A DNA stretch of 20,222 bases, taken from the IMG/VR virus record IMGVR_UViG_3300047284_000142, positions 1 to 20,222 of that record. One strand, written 5' to 3'. Below are positions 5,908 to 13,873 of this stretch, piece after piece; positions within the stretch are counted from its first letter, which is position 1, and each line of letters opens with the position of its first letter. A program made the position numbers and the translations under genes. The notes below the pieces were generated by a model. The model saw only the letters and a list, made by a program, of their open reading frames with translations, did no database searches and had not been told where the DNA came from. The DNA comes from a virus.

Positions 5908-6277
5908 ACTATACCTAGACCAGCGTGACTGGGAAGACAAAACACAGCACGACAGCGACAGCATTGAATGGTTGATGCAACCCAACGCAACCGAAAACTA
6001 TGTTGGCGATGACAGCGATATCAGCGACATGGTTGCCGAGGCACTGTCTTCGCTGACCGACATTGACCAGCGTATGATAGAGTTAATCTACCTAGAGGGC
6101 AGAACCTTTGAGTACGCAGCACGAGCAATCGGACTCAACGCCAAGTCTTATGCTTGGCGTAAAACAAAACAAGCAATGCAAAACCTAGAGGCGGCGTTAC
6201 GAAGTGACGCCAAACTAATGAAACTACTGAAAGCAAAATACGGAATCGGAGACAACGACAATGAAGACGAACTATAA
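5888..6277 (+). CDS. Sigma-70 region-4-like HTH protein
   Basis: A 129-aa protein whose residues 50-104 read as a sigma-factor region 4 / ECF-type helix-turn-helix: ALSSLTDIDQRMIELIYLEG, then RTFEYAARAIGL, then NAKSYAWRKTKQAMQNLEAAL. This matches the family pattern L..L....R.ii.L.y.eg.s..eiA..lG.....v...l..A...L. No region 2 (the -10-binding part) is recognisable in the acidic N-terminal 49 residues, so it is a partial or stand-alone region-4 protein. A role redirecting host RNA polymerase to late genes is inference. It overlaps the upstream nuclease gene by 20 nt and the next gene by 17 nt. Confidence 0.8.
   Translation: MIPPNLRLYLDQRDWEDKTQHDSDSIEWLMQPNATENYVGDDSDISDMVAEALSSLTDIDQRMIELIYLEGRTFEYAARAIGLNAKSYAWRKTKQAMQNLEAALRSDAKLMKLLKAKYGIGDNDNEDEL
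6138..6160. repeat. Inverted repeat, 8 bp with 7-nt loop
   Basis: ACGCCAAG (6138-6145) and CTTGGCGT (6153-6160) around TCTTATG, over the recognition-helix codons of the sigma-like gene. A further 7-bp stem with one G-T pair lies at 6193-6211. Confidence 0.75.
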
Positions 6278-6767
6278 GAACTTTAACTCCGCGGCGGAAG
6301 GCGCATTGGACTCACTTGTGGCAGAAGCCTCTACAACGCTCGCTGACCCTAACAAGTTTGACCCAATCGAAACATACCTTAGCAGGTGGGTGACCTCGCT
6401 TCAGCGGGGACAGTATGAGCCTGACGACTTGGAACTTGCCACAATGGTTATCTCGCACGCTGGCGTGCAGGCAATCAAGTGGCTGGAAGAAAACCACGGA
6501 CCGTTCAATAAGAAAGAAATGGTGGATATTGTATGCAGAAAGCAGCACGATTACGGACACAAAAACATCACGAACTTCGGAACAATCGGAGTCGGCATCC
6601 GAGTATGCGACAAAATCGCCCGAATCAAAAACCTGACCAAAGTCGGTGAACCAGCAGTCCACAACGAATCCCTCAAGGATTCATACATTGATATCGTAGG
6701 CTACAGCATGATAGCCCTAATGTTACAGAACGATTCATTCCATCTACAACTTAAGGAGAAAGCATGA
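6261..6767 (+). CDS. DUF1599/Nmad1-like protein
   Basis: A 168-aa protein whose C-terminal part (about residues 88-157) has the conserved pattern of the DUF1599 / nucleotide-modification-associated domain 1 family: KQHDYGHKNITNFGTIG (H96, D97, Y98, G99, N102), IRVCDKIARIKNL (D117, K118, R121, N124), then NESLKDSYIDIVGYSMIA (E136, S137, D140, D144). The helical acidic layout is related to MazG-type nucleotide pyrophosphohydrolases, so a role in nucleotide metabolism or base modification is plausible. The N-terminal 85 residues are a helical extension of unknown role. It starts at ATG 6261 within the end of the sigma-like gene. Confidence 0.82.
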   Translation: MKTNYKNFNSAAEGALDSLVAEASTTLADPNKFDPIETYLSRWVTSLQRGQYEPDDLELATMVISHAGVQAIKWLEENHGPFNKKEMVDIVCRKQHDYGHKNITNFGTIGVGIRVCDKIARIKNLTKVGEPAVHNESLKDSYIDIVGYSMIALMLQNDSFHLQLKEKA

Positions 6768-7015
6768 GTTACGGAACCACAGGAAAACGCTACAAGGTTG
6801 GCGACAACGAAATCTTTATTGACGACAAGTTCATTGTCGCAACGCTAATGAGCATTACAGTCTTCATGCAAGACGCATTGCGCAGCGTAATACAACTGCC
6901 CGAGGGCGTAGGAATTGACAACATCATTGAAGGAATGGCATCAGCAATCTATGACAGCATCACGGAAAACGAATCTGAAAACGCTGGAGAACCAACTAGC
7001 ACTATTGAGAAGTGA
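6764..7015 (+). CDS. Unknown 83-aa protein
   Basis: ATG 6764 overlaps the previous stop (ATGA) and follows a clear ribosome site, AAGGAG. The N-terminal part is beta-rich (GKRYKVGDNEIFIDDKFIVATLM) and the middle is helical (ITVFMQDALRSVI... IDNIIEGMASAIYDSI). The tail is acidic and polar. No family is recognised. A 6-bp hairpin with loop GTTCA (6823-6839) lies inside it. Confidence 0.75.
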   Translation: MSYGTTGKRYKVGDNEIFIDDKFIVATLMSITVFMQDALRSVIQLPEGVGIDNIIEGMASAIYDSITENESENAGEPTSTIEK

Positions 7016-7017
7016 AC

Positions 7018-7040
7018 TCGTGGAGCATGACGCTCCACGA
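7018..7040. promoter_or_regulatory. Hairpin, 9 bp with 5-nt loop, at start of 29-aa gene
   Basis: TCGTGGAGC (7018-7026) and GCTCCACGA (7032-7040) are exact complements around ATGAC. It begins 3 nt after a stop codon and its left arm contains the proposed GTG start at 7020. In mRNA it would hide that start codon. There is no T-run after it, so it is unlikely to be an intrinsic terminator. Confidence 0.7.
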
Positions 7041-7109
7041 ACCTATGTGGCGTGCGTAGACGAAATCAAACGCGCCTTAGACAAACTAGTAGAATTGAGA
7101 AACCAATGA
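7020..7109 (+). CDS. Small 29-34-aa protein
   Basis: The TGA at 7107-7109 overlaps the ATG of the next gene (ATGA), the coupling used throughout this arm, which supports translation of this frame. The likely start is GTG 7020, with GAGAAG (7007-7012) 7 nt upstream. A TTG at 7005 would add five residues (MRSEL) but has a poorly spaced ribosome site. The product, VEHDAPRTYVACVDEIKRAL and onward, ends DKLVELRNQ and is mostly one amphipathic helix. Function is unknown. Confidence 0.5.
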   Translation: MEHDAPRTYVACVDEIKRALDKLVELRNQ

Positions 7110-7357
7110 ACGAAGAAGACTTTGACCCCGACGACATTACAGAACTCGAGGGCATCTTTACTCAAATGATAGCCGACAACGAAGACGGCTTCATTGTTGA
7201 GTTCGGCATCAGCGTCCTAAGTGCCAAGGAACTGATTAACCTTTGGAATAAAGCGAACCTTGGTTCGCGTGCAGCCCAAAAAGCATCATGGATGGAATAC
7301 TCCAAGATTATGGGCGAACTAAAGAAAGCGTTGGAATCTAAGGATTCTGACGATTAG
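7106..7357 (+). CDS. Unknown 83-aa acidic protein
   Basis: ATG 7106 is chosen because of the ATGA overlap with the preceding frame. An earlier in-frame start at 7052 lacks this and gives a basic, unlikely N-terminus. The product is acidic at both ends (MNEEDFDPDDITELE, ESKDSDD) and helical in the middle (AKELINLWNKANLGSRAAQKASWMEY in two pieces). It is the last gene of the + arm. Its final 20 nt overlap the end of the converging late operon. No family is recognised. Confidence 0.75.
   Translation: MNEEDFDPDDITELEGIFTQMIADNEDGFIVEFGISVLSAKELINLWNKANLGSRAAQKASWMEYSKIMGELKKALESKDSDD
7253..7268. repeat. Inverted repeat, 6-7 bp with tight loop
   Basis: GCGAAC (7253-7258) and GTTCGC (7263-7268) around CTTG. 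It is 70 nt before the point where the two arms collide, but there is no T-run. Confidence 0.55.
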
Positions 7358-10300
7358 ATTCAATAATCTTCTTCAACTCTGATTCAAGTTCACCCAAGTT
7401 AAACTGACGCCTAATTGCTTCACCACGCTGTTGGGTTTCACCAATCTGCCTGTAAGGGATACCGAACCAGTTAAGCACTGAGGACAGCCAACGCTCCTCC
7501 AATGATTCCTTACCGCCCAGTTTGCCACCCGACAAGCGAAACGCTTGTGCCAGCGGTGGCAACGCCTGTTCAATAACATAAGTTACACGCGGGTCAATCA
7601 TCACCTTACCGCTATCGGGGTCAACCTCTGCGTACTCTGTCCCCGTCAAACCCTTCAACAGTTTACCAAGCGCAGCCTCAACACCGTTGGCAGTGCGCTT
7701 ATCACCAAACGGAATATCCAAAGCCACCTGTTTGCCAAGCCACAACTCTGCTGGCACACGCAACAATGGTGTCATCTGACCAATCAAACCTGATGGTGTA
7801 GCAATCTGCTTCAAATTTTCAGCCAACCGCGTCATCGGCAAATCAGGTGTAATCACCGCATTAAGGCCCGCCCCAAGCGGGCCGTACTTCTGAATCCAAG
7901 ACGGAACCATCAACTCAGCATTGACAGGAAACTCACGCTTAAGGCGTTCATACTGAACATAAGCCTTAGGGCGAGTCATCATCTGCGTAACCTGCAACGG
8001 GATGTTACGGCTCGTCCAAATCCAGAACGGCACAACACGCTTAACCTTTTCGTCCATAGTGGACAAATCGGTATAATCGAAGTGGACACGCCTAATGCGT
8101 GCCACAGCCTCATCAAAACTCATTCCACGGCGCACCGAATCCAACGCCATCGGGATACGCAACGCGTTCTCAACAAGGTCATTCTTACGGCTGTAGAATC
8201 CCAAATAGGCATTGCTACCGCGCTTGATGATGTTGCCCTTTGCGCCCTCAAGACCGAACGCTGGCAGTGCCATATCATCGGACTGTCCTCGCCCTGCCGC
8301 GGCAACAATCCTTTGTACAAGTTCTGCTTCTGCTTCAGCATCAGCACCCACAATACCTGCGCGTTCCATCCAGTTAGCATAGGTACGACCGTCACGAATC
8401 TTACCCTTTCGTTCTGCTTGGGCGAAAGCCCAACGCAGACCCTCACGCATTTCAGGCAAACCAACACCATCAGCATAATTCATAAAGGTTCCAGAGAACC
8501 CGTTACGCATAAAGAAGCCGACGCTGGCGGTAACATAACGCTTCCAATAGTTATTCAGCGCAGACACATACTTCCAAAACTTCTCAGCCTCAGCCGTGTC
8601 ACGCAACTTCTTCAGGTTCGGACCCCATCTATCAGCAACTTCTTGAGGAACCTGCACACCCATGCCTTCAAGCATCTTCCAGCCACGGTCAGCATCTTCC
8701 CAAATAATCTTACCAATTTCACCAGCCTGAGCCTTCGTCAACTTCAACAAAGTGTCTGACAACTCCGCATCAATCTTACCCAACTCGACTTCACCCTTAT
8801 GAACCAGGGCAACCACACGGTCATAAGCATCCTTAAGGGTAGGGTCAAAGTCCAGCAGCGCACTATTATCCAAAGCCCGCTGCACCTGCTTAACCCAAGC
8901 CGCGTTACTCGCACCAGTCGAACCCTTAGCAGGCTTACGGGACAACAACAACCGTATACCTTCAAGTTCATTCTCAATCATGCGGCCCATAGTCGCATCC
9001 CAATTATCCATCGCCCTAGCATTATCCATAACCAGCGGCAAACTTTCCTCAAGCGACATCATAAGAGATTCCGCCTCGCCAGACAAACCATATTCGCCAG
9101 CCAGCACATTGTCAACCTGACGGTTGACATTATTTGTTTCCCTAGCGAGGACAGAATCCATAGCAGCCAGTTGCTTACGCGCCTTCTTGACAGGAATATC
9201 CCGACCCCCATACCTGACTGTCTTCGCTGCTCTTGCGCGGTCCAAAAGTTCATCAGCGGGATTCGTAATAGAATCCAACTGCTTAGCCAACTCGTCACGA
9301 GACTGCTGAAGAGCCTGAAGGTCCAAACCTTCTGTACGCAAGGCATCGCCTTGCGACATCAAATCCAACTCATAAGACTCGGTAGAACCATCCAACAACT
9401 TACGAGCCAACGGATTGTCCTGAACAGACTGCCACTCGTCCGTCAAACCCATACCAACCGCAGGGGTCGGCGTATCCTTCGGAAGAACAACAGCCCACTC
9501 CGAACTGATGCCATCCAAATCGGGGAAAATAGTGCGCATAGGAACAAGTGAACCACGGAAACCGCTATCAACAGCATCATCGGTCATCCCACGAATAAAG
9601 TTATTCAGCATCGTGTCAGCAACGACATCGCTGTTATCAATGGAAAACTCGGCGGCTACAGCCTGAAAGTTCTCACGCAACCAACCGAAGAAACTTTCAA
9701 TTTCAAACTCGGTCAAATCCACGCCCTGTTCAACCGCGTCATCAATCATGCGCTGGAAATCAAAAACACCCTCAAGGAAATCAGCCTTAGCGGGGCTGAC
9801 AATACGAAGCGTATCATCAACAACACCACCATTAGCGATAGCAGAATCAACCACGCTAGCCCAAGTTGGGTCCTCAATGCCGGCTTCACGCCAAACCCTA
9901 TTGATGGTGTCAGAAATAGTATCAGCACTCAACAAACTTTGCATCATCTCGGGATTGCGCAAATCCACCAAATCTTCTTCGGGGATAGCATGACCCATCA
10001 AACTGTCAGGCATACGACTAAAAGTACCAAACTCATCATCAACAGGCTTGGTTGTCCAAACCTGAAATGGTGCTTCAACATCAGTGGCATCGGGAACAGA
10101 ACCCCAAATCACACCATCATTAGCGTAACTAGCGGACTCACGGACATCACCCAAAACACGCACCGCTTCCAGTTCCCTGTCTACGCGGTCCAATTCATCC
10201 ACAATCCTTTGACGGCTAGAATCAAACTGTGCGCCACTTGGCATCTCATCCAATGACGCACGCAACCGCGTGCGCTCAGCCAACAAGCGTGCCTGCTCCC

Positions 10301-12533
10301 TTGGTTCAGACTTACCGCCATTCATCATACGCTTAATACGCTCAGCAAACCATTCAAGATTCTTGCCCTCAAGTTCCGAAGCATCAGCGGAGACACCAGC
10401 CAAACGGGCATACTCGGTGCGGAAATCCTGAAGCAACGCATAACGGCTAGAAGTATTACCAGCCAACGCATCACGCAACTCCTCGGCGGCACGAAGATAA
10501 CCGCCCCACAAATCATCAAACTCACCCTTAGCATCCTGCGAAACCCTAAGGCTCTTCAAACGGGCAGACTCAATAATATCCCAAACCTCATCCAACTGAT
10601 TCGTAATATCATCAATCTCGCCATCCCTAAGGGTCTTCTCAACATAACGACCCTCGAGAACATCATCCAAAATCTTAGCGAAATCATCAGCGGCAGATGC
10701 TACACCTTCACGCGTACCAGCCAACCTAGCCTGATTACGCACCTTCGCCCTAAGAGACTTCTGTGTCTTTGTCAGAATCTTGCTAATACGGGTCAAGTCG
10801 GCAACAAGTTCTTCATCCTTAACAATCTCTTTGATGATTGTTGGCTTGATAGCATCTGCACCGAACGCCATAGCGCGGTCCACATATGCAATACGGCTCT
10901 TGGCGCGGGCGATGCTTTCAGCATAGCCCTGCGCAATCGAACCAAGGTCATCCTCAAACCATTTGAATCCGACTTCCTCCATCGAAATCTTATTAAGACC
11001 GTCAATCGTGGCGTCGTCAACTTCTCGTCCAAGGAACTTGGATTTGCTAATAACATTGCCAGCCTCATCAACCACGGGTGGGCGAATCTTGCGGAACATT
11101 AAAGTACCACTAGACTCCAGCAAATCACGCTCCGTCAATTCCGCTGAACGATACCCCGAACGAGTAACGGTATCACTACCAAGAGTCCATGCCTTTGCTT
11201 CTGGTGTAATCTTATGGAAAATGTGGTTATCAATATAACCCATTTCTGCTACAGTCAAACCATAGGTGTCGCTAAGATTGCGTTGAAGCGCAACAACTTC
11301 GTTCCGCAACTTATTCGACCAACCCTTGTAGGCCGAATAAACTTCCTTTGCTGGTTCGCTCAGACCGTCATCGCTGCCATGTTCAATAGCGCGGTAAACT
11401 TGACCAATCGTTTCATCGGTCAACCCCGCTTCGCGGGCGTTGTCCATCATGGTAGCAATTTCACCAATGGACTGTCGTAGCGTAGCCGAAAATGTACCCT
11501 TTGCCCAATCGCTAGCAGACATCTCCATAAGACCCTGAACAAACTCGGGCTTATAAATGTTTTGTGTCGCAGCGCGACCAAAACCCTTAAGAGTCAAATC
11601 CTTCAAAGACTCAGTAGTAGTCTTTTGTAGTGCCAAACGACCAGGACCAGTACTTGCGACAACATCGCCAATCGTTGCGCGGACAGGAGCCAAAGTATAA
11701 CGCCAAGCCTTAGCCAAACCACTAGTATAAGGAATTTCCTTACCCATATACTTTACTCCAGCGGCAATACCTTCAGCCTCACGAATATTCTTGGGAATAG
11801 CCGTAGCACCATAACGAGCAACATTAGACAACAAAGGCTTAAGTTCTGGATACTTTGGCACAAGCAAAGCAGCCTTGGATGCCAAAGCAAATCGTGTCGC
11901 CTTAGAGGCGGCACTCGCACCCAAAGTCAAATAAGTTGTTGGGTCAAAAATAGTATCCAACGCAAAGTTGCCAATACCACGAACCCATTTATTCTTAATG
12001 CCCAGTGCATCAGCAGCCTTAAAGTTATCCATGCGCGACTGCGCAACAAGGTCGTCAAGGCTGAACCCACGACCTGACATCAAGTCGGTCAATTCCTTTG
12101 TGAAGGATTGACCAGCAGACTGGAATGGCTCAACAGCCTTGGAATAGATGTTGAATGCACCCTTCGCGGCGGAGACAGGAACCTTGGATACTGCGCTAAG
12201 CAGGTCGCCCAAAACCCCCCTATCCTTAACGGATGCCTTACCGCCAGCCGCAATTTCCAATGCGGCGGCACGAGCCTTAGACTGCTGAGCAAAACTCAAA
12301 GCAGAATTAGCAGCCAACCCCGAAACAACCTGCTTAGTTCTGTTTTCTAAACGGGTTTGTTCCTGAGCAAAGGTCGTTTTACCGTCGCCCTTACCACCTT
12401 TACCGCCAACACCCAACTGTCGAATAGTCCCATCCGCTTTAACATAAATCGGATTACCATTCTCGTCGAACCCATATCCCTTGGGCAGAGCCTTGCTAGC
12501 CGTCTTAGAAAACGGTGATGGTGTGACAGCCAT
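7338..12533 (-). CDS. 1731-aa probable internal virion / ejection protein
   Basis: By far the largest gene. It starts at ATG 12533-12531, overlapping the upstream stop (TAATG). The N-terminus is Gly/Lys-rich and looks disordered (residues 40-55, GVGGKGGKGDGK). Residues about 60-500 are Ala-rich helical, and several coiled-coil or Glu/Arg/Asp-rich stretches lie between 560 and 1300. A C-terminal block at 1482-1511 (RVHFDYTDLS ... RVVPFWIWTSRN) matches a motif common in giant phage internal and polyvalent proteins (the FDY..L....R...PF..W...N pattern, seen in LPD38-type domains). I see no lysozyme/transglycosylase or protease active-site motif. Size, last position in the structural operon and helical content suit a protein ejected with DNA, as T7 gp16 is; this is inference. 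Confidence 0.85.
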   Translation of the reverse strand: MAVTPSPFSKTASKALPKGYGFDENGNPIYVKADGTIRQLGVGGKGGKGDGKTTFAQEQTRLENRTKQVVSGLAANSALSFAQQSKARAAALEIAAGGKASVKDRGVLGDLLSAVSKVPVSAAKGAFNIYSKAVEPFQSAGQSFTKELTDLMSGRGFSLDDLVAQSRMDNFKAADALGIKNKWVRGIGNFALDTIFDPTTYLTLGASAASKATRFALASKAALLVPKYPELKPLLSNVARYGATAIPKNIREAEGIAAGVKYMGKEIPYTSGLAKAWRYTLAPVRATIGDVVASTGPGRLALQKTTTESLKDLTLKGFGRAATQNIYKPEFVQGLMEMSASDWAKGTFSATLRQSIGEIATMMDNAREAGLTDETIGQVYRAIEHGSDDGLSEPAKEVYSAYKGWSNKLRNEVVALQRNLSDTYGLTVAEMGYIDNHIFHKITPEAKAWTLGSDTVTRSGYRSAELTERDLLESSGTLMFRKIRPPVVDEAGNVISKSKFLGREVDDATIDGLNKISMEEVGFKWFEDDLGSIAQGYAESIARAKSRIAYVDRAMAFGADAIKPTIIKEIVKDEELVADLTRISKILTKTQKSLRAKVRNQARLAGTREGVASAADDFAKILDDVLEGRYVEKTLRDGEIDDITNQLDEVWDIIESARLKSLRVSQDAKGEFDDLWGGYLRAAEELRDALAGNTSSRYALLQDFRTEYARLAGVSADASELEGKNLEWFAERIKRMMNGGKSEPREQARLLAERTRLRASLDEMPSGAQFDSSRQRIVDELDRVDRELEAVRVLGDVRESASYANDGVIWGSVPDATDVEAPFQVWTTKPVDDEFGTFSRMPDSLMGHAIPEEDLVDLRNPEMMQSLLSADTISDTINRVWREAGIEDPTWASVVDSAIANGGVVDDTLRIVSPAKADFLEGVFDFQRMIDDAVEQGVDLTEFEIESFFGWLRENFQAVAAEFSIDNSDVVADTMLNNFIRGMTDDAVDSGFRGSLVPMRTIFPDLDGISSEWAVVLPKDTPTPAVGMGLTDEWQSVQDNPLARKLLDGSTESYELDLMSQGDALRTEGLDLQALQQSRDELAKQLDSITNPADELLDRARAAKTVRYGGRDIPVKKARKQLAAMDSVLARETNNVNRQVDNVLAGEYGLSGEAESLMMSLEESLPLVMDNARAMDNWDATMGRMIENELEGIRLLLSRKPAKGSTGASNAAWVKQVQRALDNSALLDFDPTLKDAYDRVVALVHKGEVELGKIDAELSDTLLKLTKAQAGEIGKIIWEDADRGWKMLEGMGVQVPQEVADRWGPNLKKLRDTAEAEKFWKYVSALNNYWKRYVTASVGFFMRNGFSGTFMNYADGVGLPEMREGLRWAFAQAERKGKIRDGRTYANWMERAGIVGADAEAEAELVQRIVAAAGRGQSDDMALPAFGLEGAKGNIIKRGSNAYLGFYSRKNDLVENALRIPMALDSVRRGMSFDEAVARIRRVHFDYTDLSTMDEKVKRVVPFWIWTSRNIPLQVTQMMTRPKAYVQYERLKREFPVNAELMVPSWIQKYGPLGAGLNAVITPDLPMTRLAENLKQIATPSGLIGQMTPLLRVPAELWLGKQVALDIPFGDKRTANGVEAALGKLLKGLTGTEYAEVDPDSGKVMIDPRVTYVIEQALPPLAQAFRLSGGKLGGKESLEERWLSSVLNWFGIPYRQIGETQQRGEAIRRQFNLGELESELKKIIESNRQNP
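7865..7883. repeat. Inverted repeat, 7 bp GC-rich
   Basis: GGCCCGC (7865-7871) and GCGGGCC (7877-7883) around CCCAA, inside the 1731-aa gene. Confidence 0.7.
9337..9355. repeat. Inverted repeat, 8 bp with 3-nt loop
   Basis: CGCAAGGC (9337-9344) and GCCTTGCG (9348-9355) around ATC, inside the 1731-aa gene. Confidence 0.7.
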
Positions 12534-13864
12534 TAACTTCTCCTGATAGTAGAAGAAAGCAATGGGGCCTTCTTCTTCTTCTCCTTATCTTCGGAGGTTG
12601 TTCCCTTTGCAGGCTGAACCACAGGCTTGGGAGCCGTCTTAGGGGTCTGCTTAGGTACAGTTGGAGCCTTCGGCTCCTCCTTCGGCTCCTCCTTCGGCAG
12701 ATTGCCATAATCAGCGGTCGTTTCGGCACGAACCTTATCAGCCTCAGCAAGCAGGTCAGCAATAGTCTTATCAACATCGCTTTCAGCACCAGTGCGTTCC
12801 TGAGCAATCTTGCTAAGCGCATCAGCGAATTGTTGCTCGATACCAGTCTTAACATCGGCACGGCGACCAGCCAAACCTTGAAGAGCCGCAGCCAAACCAC
12901 CACGAGCAGCCTGTTGGACGGCGGTATCATAATTCTGCTGACCAACATTCAACTGACCAGCCGCCCACTTTTCCAAAGCAGACTGCTGAGCCATAAACTG
13001 GTTAGCCTCCTCTGTCGCCGCTGTAACATCACCAGTACCAGCACCCTGCTGCTGCAACGCAGCAAGCAGAGGATTAGCAGCCGTAGTATAAGTCGAAAGA
13101 GGAATCTCACTATAAGCCTTAGAGGGCGTAAAACCCTTAGTGAAATCCTCACCAGCAGCCCTAACTTGACCCTCAGCGGTATCATAAGCCTGAGAAGCGG
13201 CCTCAAGCATACGAGCCATATCCTCATCAGTCTTAGTCTTGAGTGGGTCGTACAAATCGGCAACACGCTTCAACATCTCAGCCTTACGGGTTTCAGCCTG
13301 CGTCCTAAGGAAAGACTCTGCCTCACGACCACCACGAACCTTACGGACTCGCTCTCGCTCTTCCTTTTCGGCTTCAGCCTTAGCCTTAGCGGCTGCGGCA
13401 GCAGCCGACGCACCAGCCTTAGCAGCATCAGCAGCAGCCTTTTGTTCTGCATCAAAACGCTTCTGGATATTTTCTACCTGAGCGGTTTTAGTTGACCACC
13501 AAGACGGAGGGGGCTGTTCACCAGTAATTTCGTAATAGTTATCCGCCTCATCATAAATTGCTTGCCAAGCAGCATCAATAGCAGCCTGACCAGTAGGAAC
13601 AACCTCAGACAACTGTGGACCAGTAGGCACAACAGGAGCAACAGGCTGTGAACCACCCGAACCACCAGAAGAACCAGTCTGACGATTACTCACCCGTACT
13701 GGCGGACGAGCATCAATCTGCGGACTAGAAGGCTTAGCCTGACCAATATTAACCTTAGGGGTACGCGCACGACCAATATTAACTTGTGGAGCCTTAGCGG
13801 TTCCTGGGCCTGGCTGTGGCTTCTGCTCCCACTTACTGGTAGCAGGATTATATTTGAATGCCAT
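12533..13864 (-). CDS. 443-aa Ala/Pro-rich helical virion-type protein
   Basis: Starts at ATG 13864 after a ribosome site (GGAGATAGTT). Three zones are visible. Residues 1-90 are Pro/Gly/Ser-rich and disordered, with a 10-aa repeat (PQVNIGRART then PKVNIGQAKP) and a GSSGGSGG linker. Residues about 90-385 are long Ala/Glu/Lys helices, including an almost pure Ala/Lys run (ASAAAAAAKAKAEAEKEERE). The tail 385-443 is a Pro/Lys/Glu-rich region (KEEPKEEPK...) ending basic. This low-complexity helical make-up is typical of scaffold-like or ejected internal virion proteins. It is coupled to the 1731-aa gene by a TAATG overlap, which suggests partners in one complex. No family is recognised. Confidence 0.82.
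   Translation of the reverse strand: MAFKYNPATSKWEQKPQPGPGTAKAPQVNIGRARTPKVNIGQAKPSSPQIDARPPVRVSNRQTGSSGGSGGSQPVAPVVPTGPQLSEVVPTGQAAIDAAWQAIYDEADNYYEITGEQPPPSWWSTKTAQVENIQKRFDAEQKAAADAAKAGASAAAAAAKAKAEAEKEERERVRKVRGGREAESFLRTQAETRKAEMLKRVADLYDPLKTKTDEDMARMLEAASQAYDTAEGQVRAAGEDFTKGFTPSKAYSEIPLSTYTTAANPLLAALQQQGAGTGDVTAATEEANQFMAQQSALEKWAAGQLNVGQQNYDTAVQQAARGGLAAALQGLAGRRADVKTGIEQQFADALSKIAQERTGAESDVDKTIADLLAEADKVRAETTADYGNLPKEEPKEEPKAPTVPKQTPKTAPKPVVQPAKGTTSEDKEKKKKAPLLSSTIRRS
12668..12698. repeat. 12-bp tandem repeat, 2.6 copies
   Basis: CTTCGGCTCCTC is repeated from 12668 and encodes the KEEPKEEPK segment of the 443-aa protein on the minus strand. Such short in-frame repeats usually vary in copy number. 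Confidence 0.8.
13741..13783. repeat. 13-bp direct repeat with 30-bp period
   Basis: GACCAATATTAAC occurs at 13741-13753 and 13771-13783. The 30-bp period equals ten codons and produces the VNIG repeat at the N-terminus of the 443-aa protein. Confidence 0.8.
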
Positions 13865-13873
13865 AACTATCTC

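Noticed and set aside
7018-7040. An intrinsic transcription terminator at the 9-bp hairpin.
   Set aside because: No T-run follows on the + strand (ACCTATGTGG), and more coding sequence lies just downstream.
8082-9551. Two long + strand open frames of 225 and 250 codons (8082-8759 and 8799-9551) opposite the 1731-aa gene.
   Set aside because: They are antisense shadows of a long, well-behaved gene with plausible codon use. They have no ribosome sites or overlap coupling, and their products have no recognisable domains.
12661-12700. A CRISPR-like or regulatory repeat.
   Set aside because: The 12-bp repeat is in frame and encodes KEEPK-type low complexity, so coding expansion explains it.
12505-13495. 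Overlapping frames of 147 codons (minus, 12505-12948) and 221 codons (plus, 12830-13495).
   Set aside because: Both are out-of-frame readings of the Ala/Lys-rich 443-aa gene. Their Leu/Arg- or Ser-rich products come from the low-complexity coding sequence.
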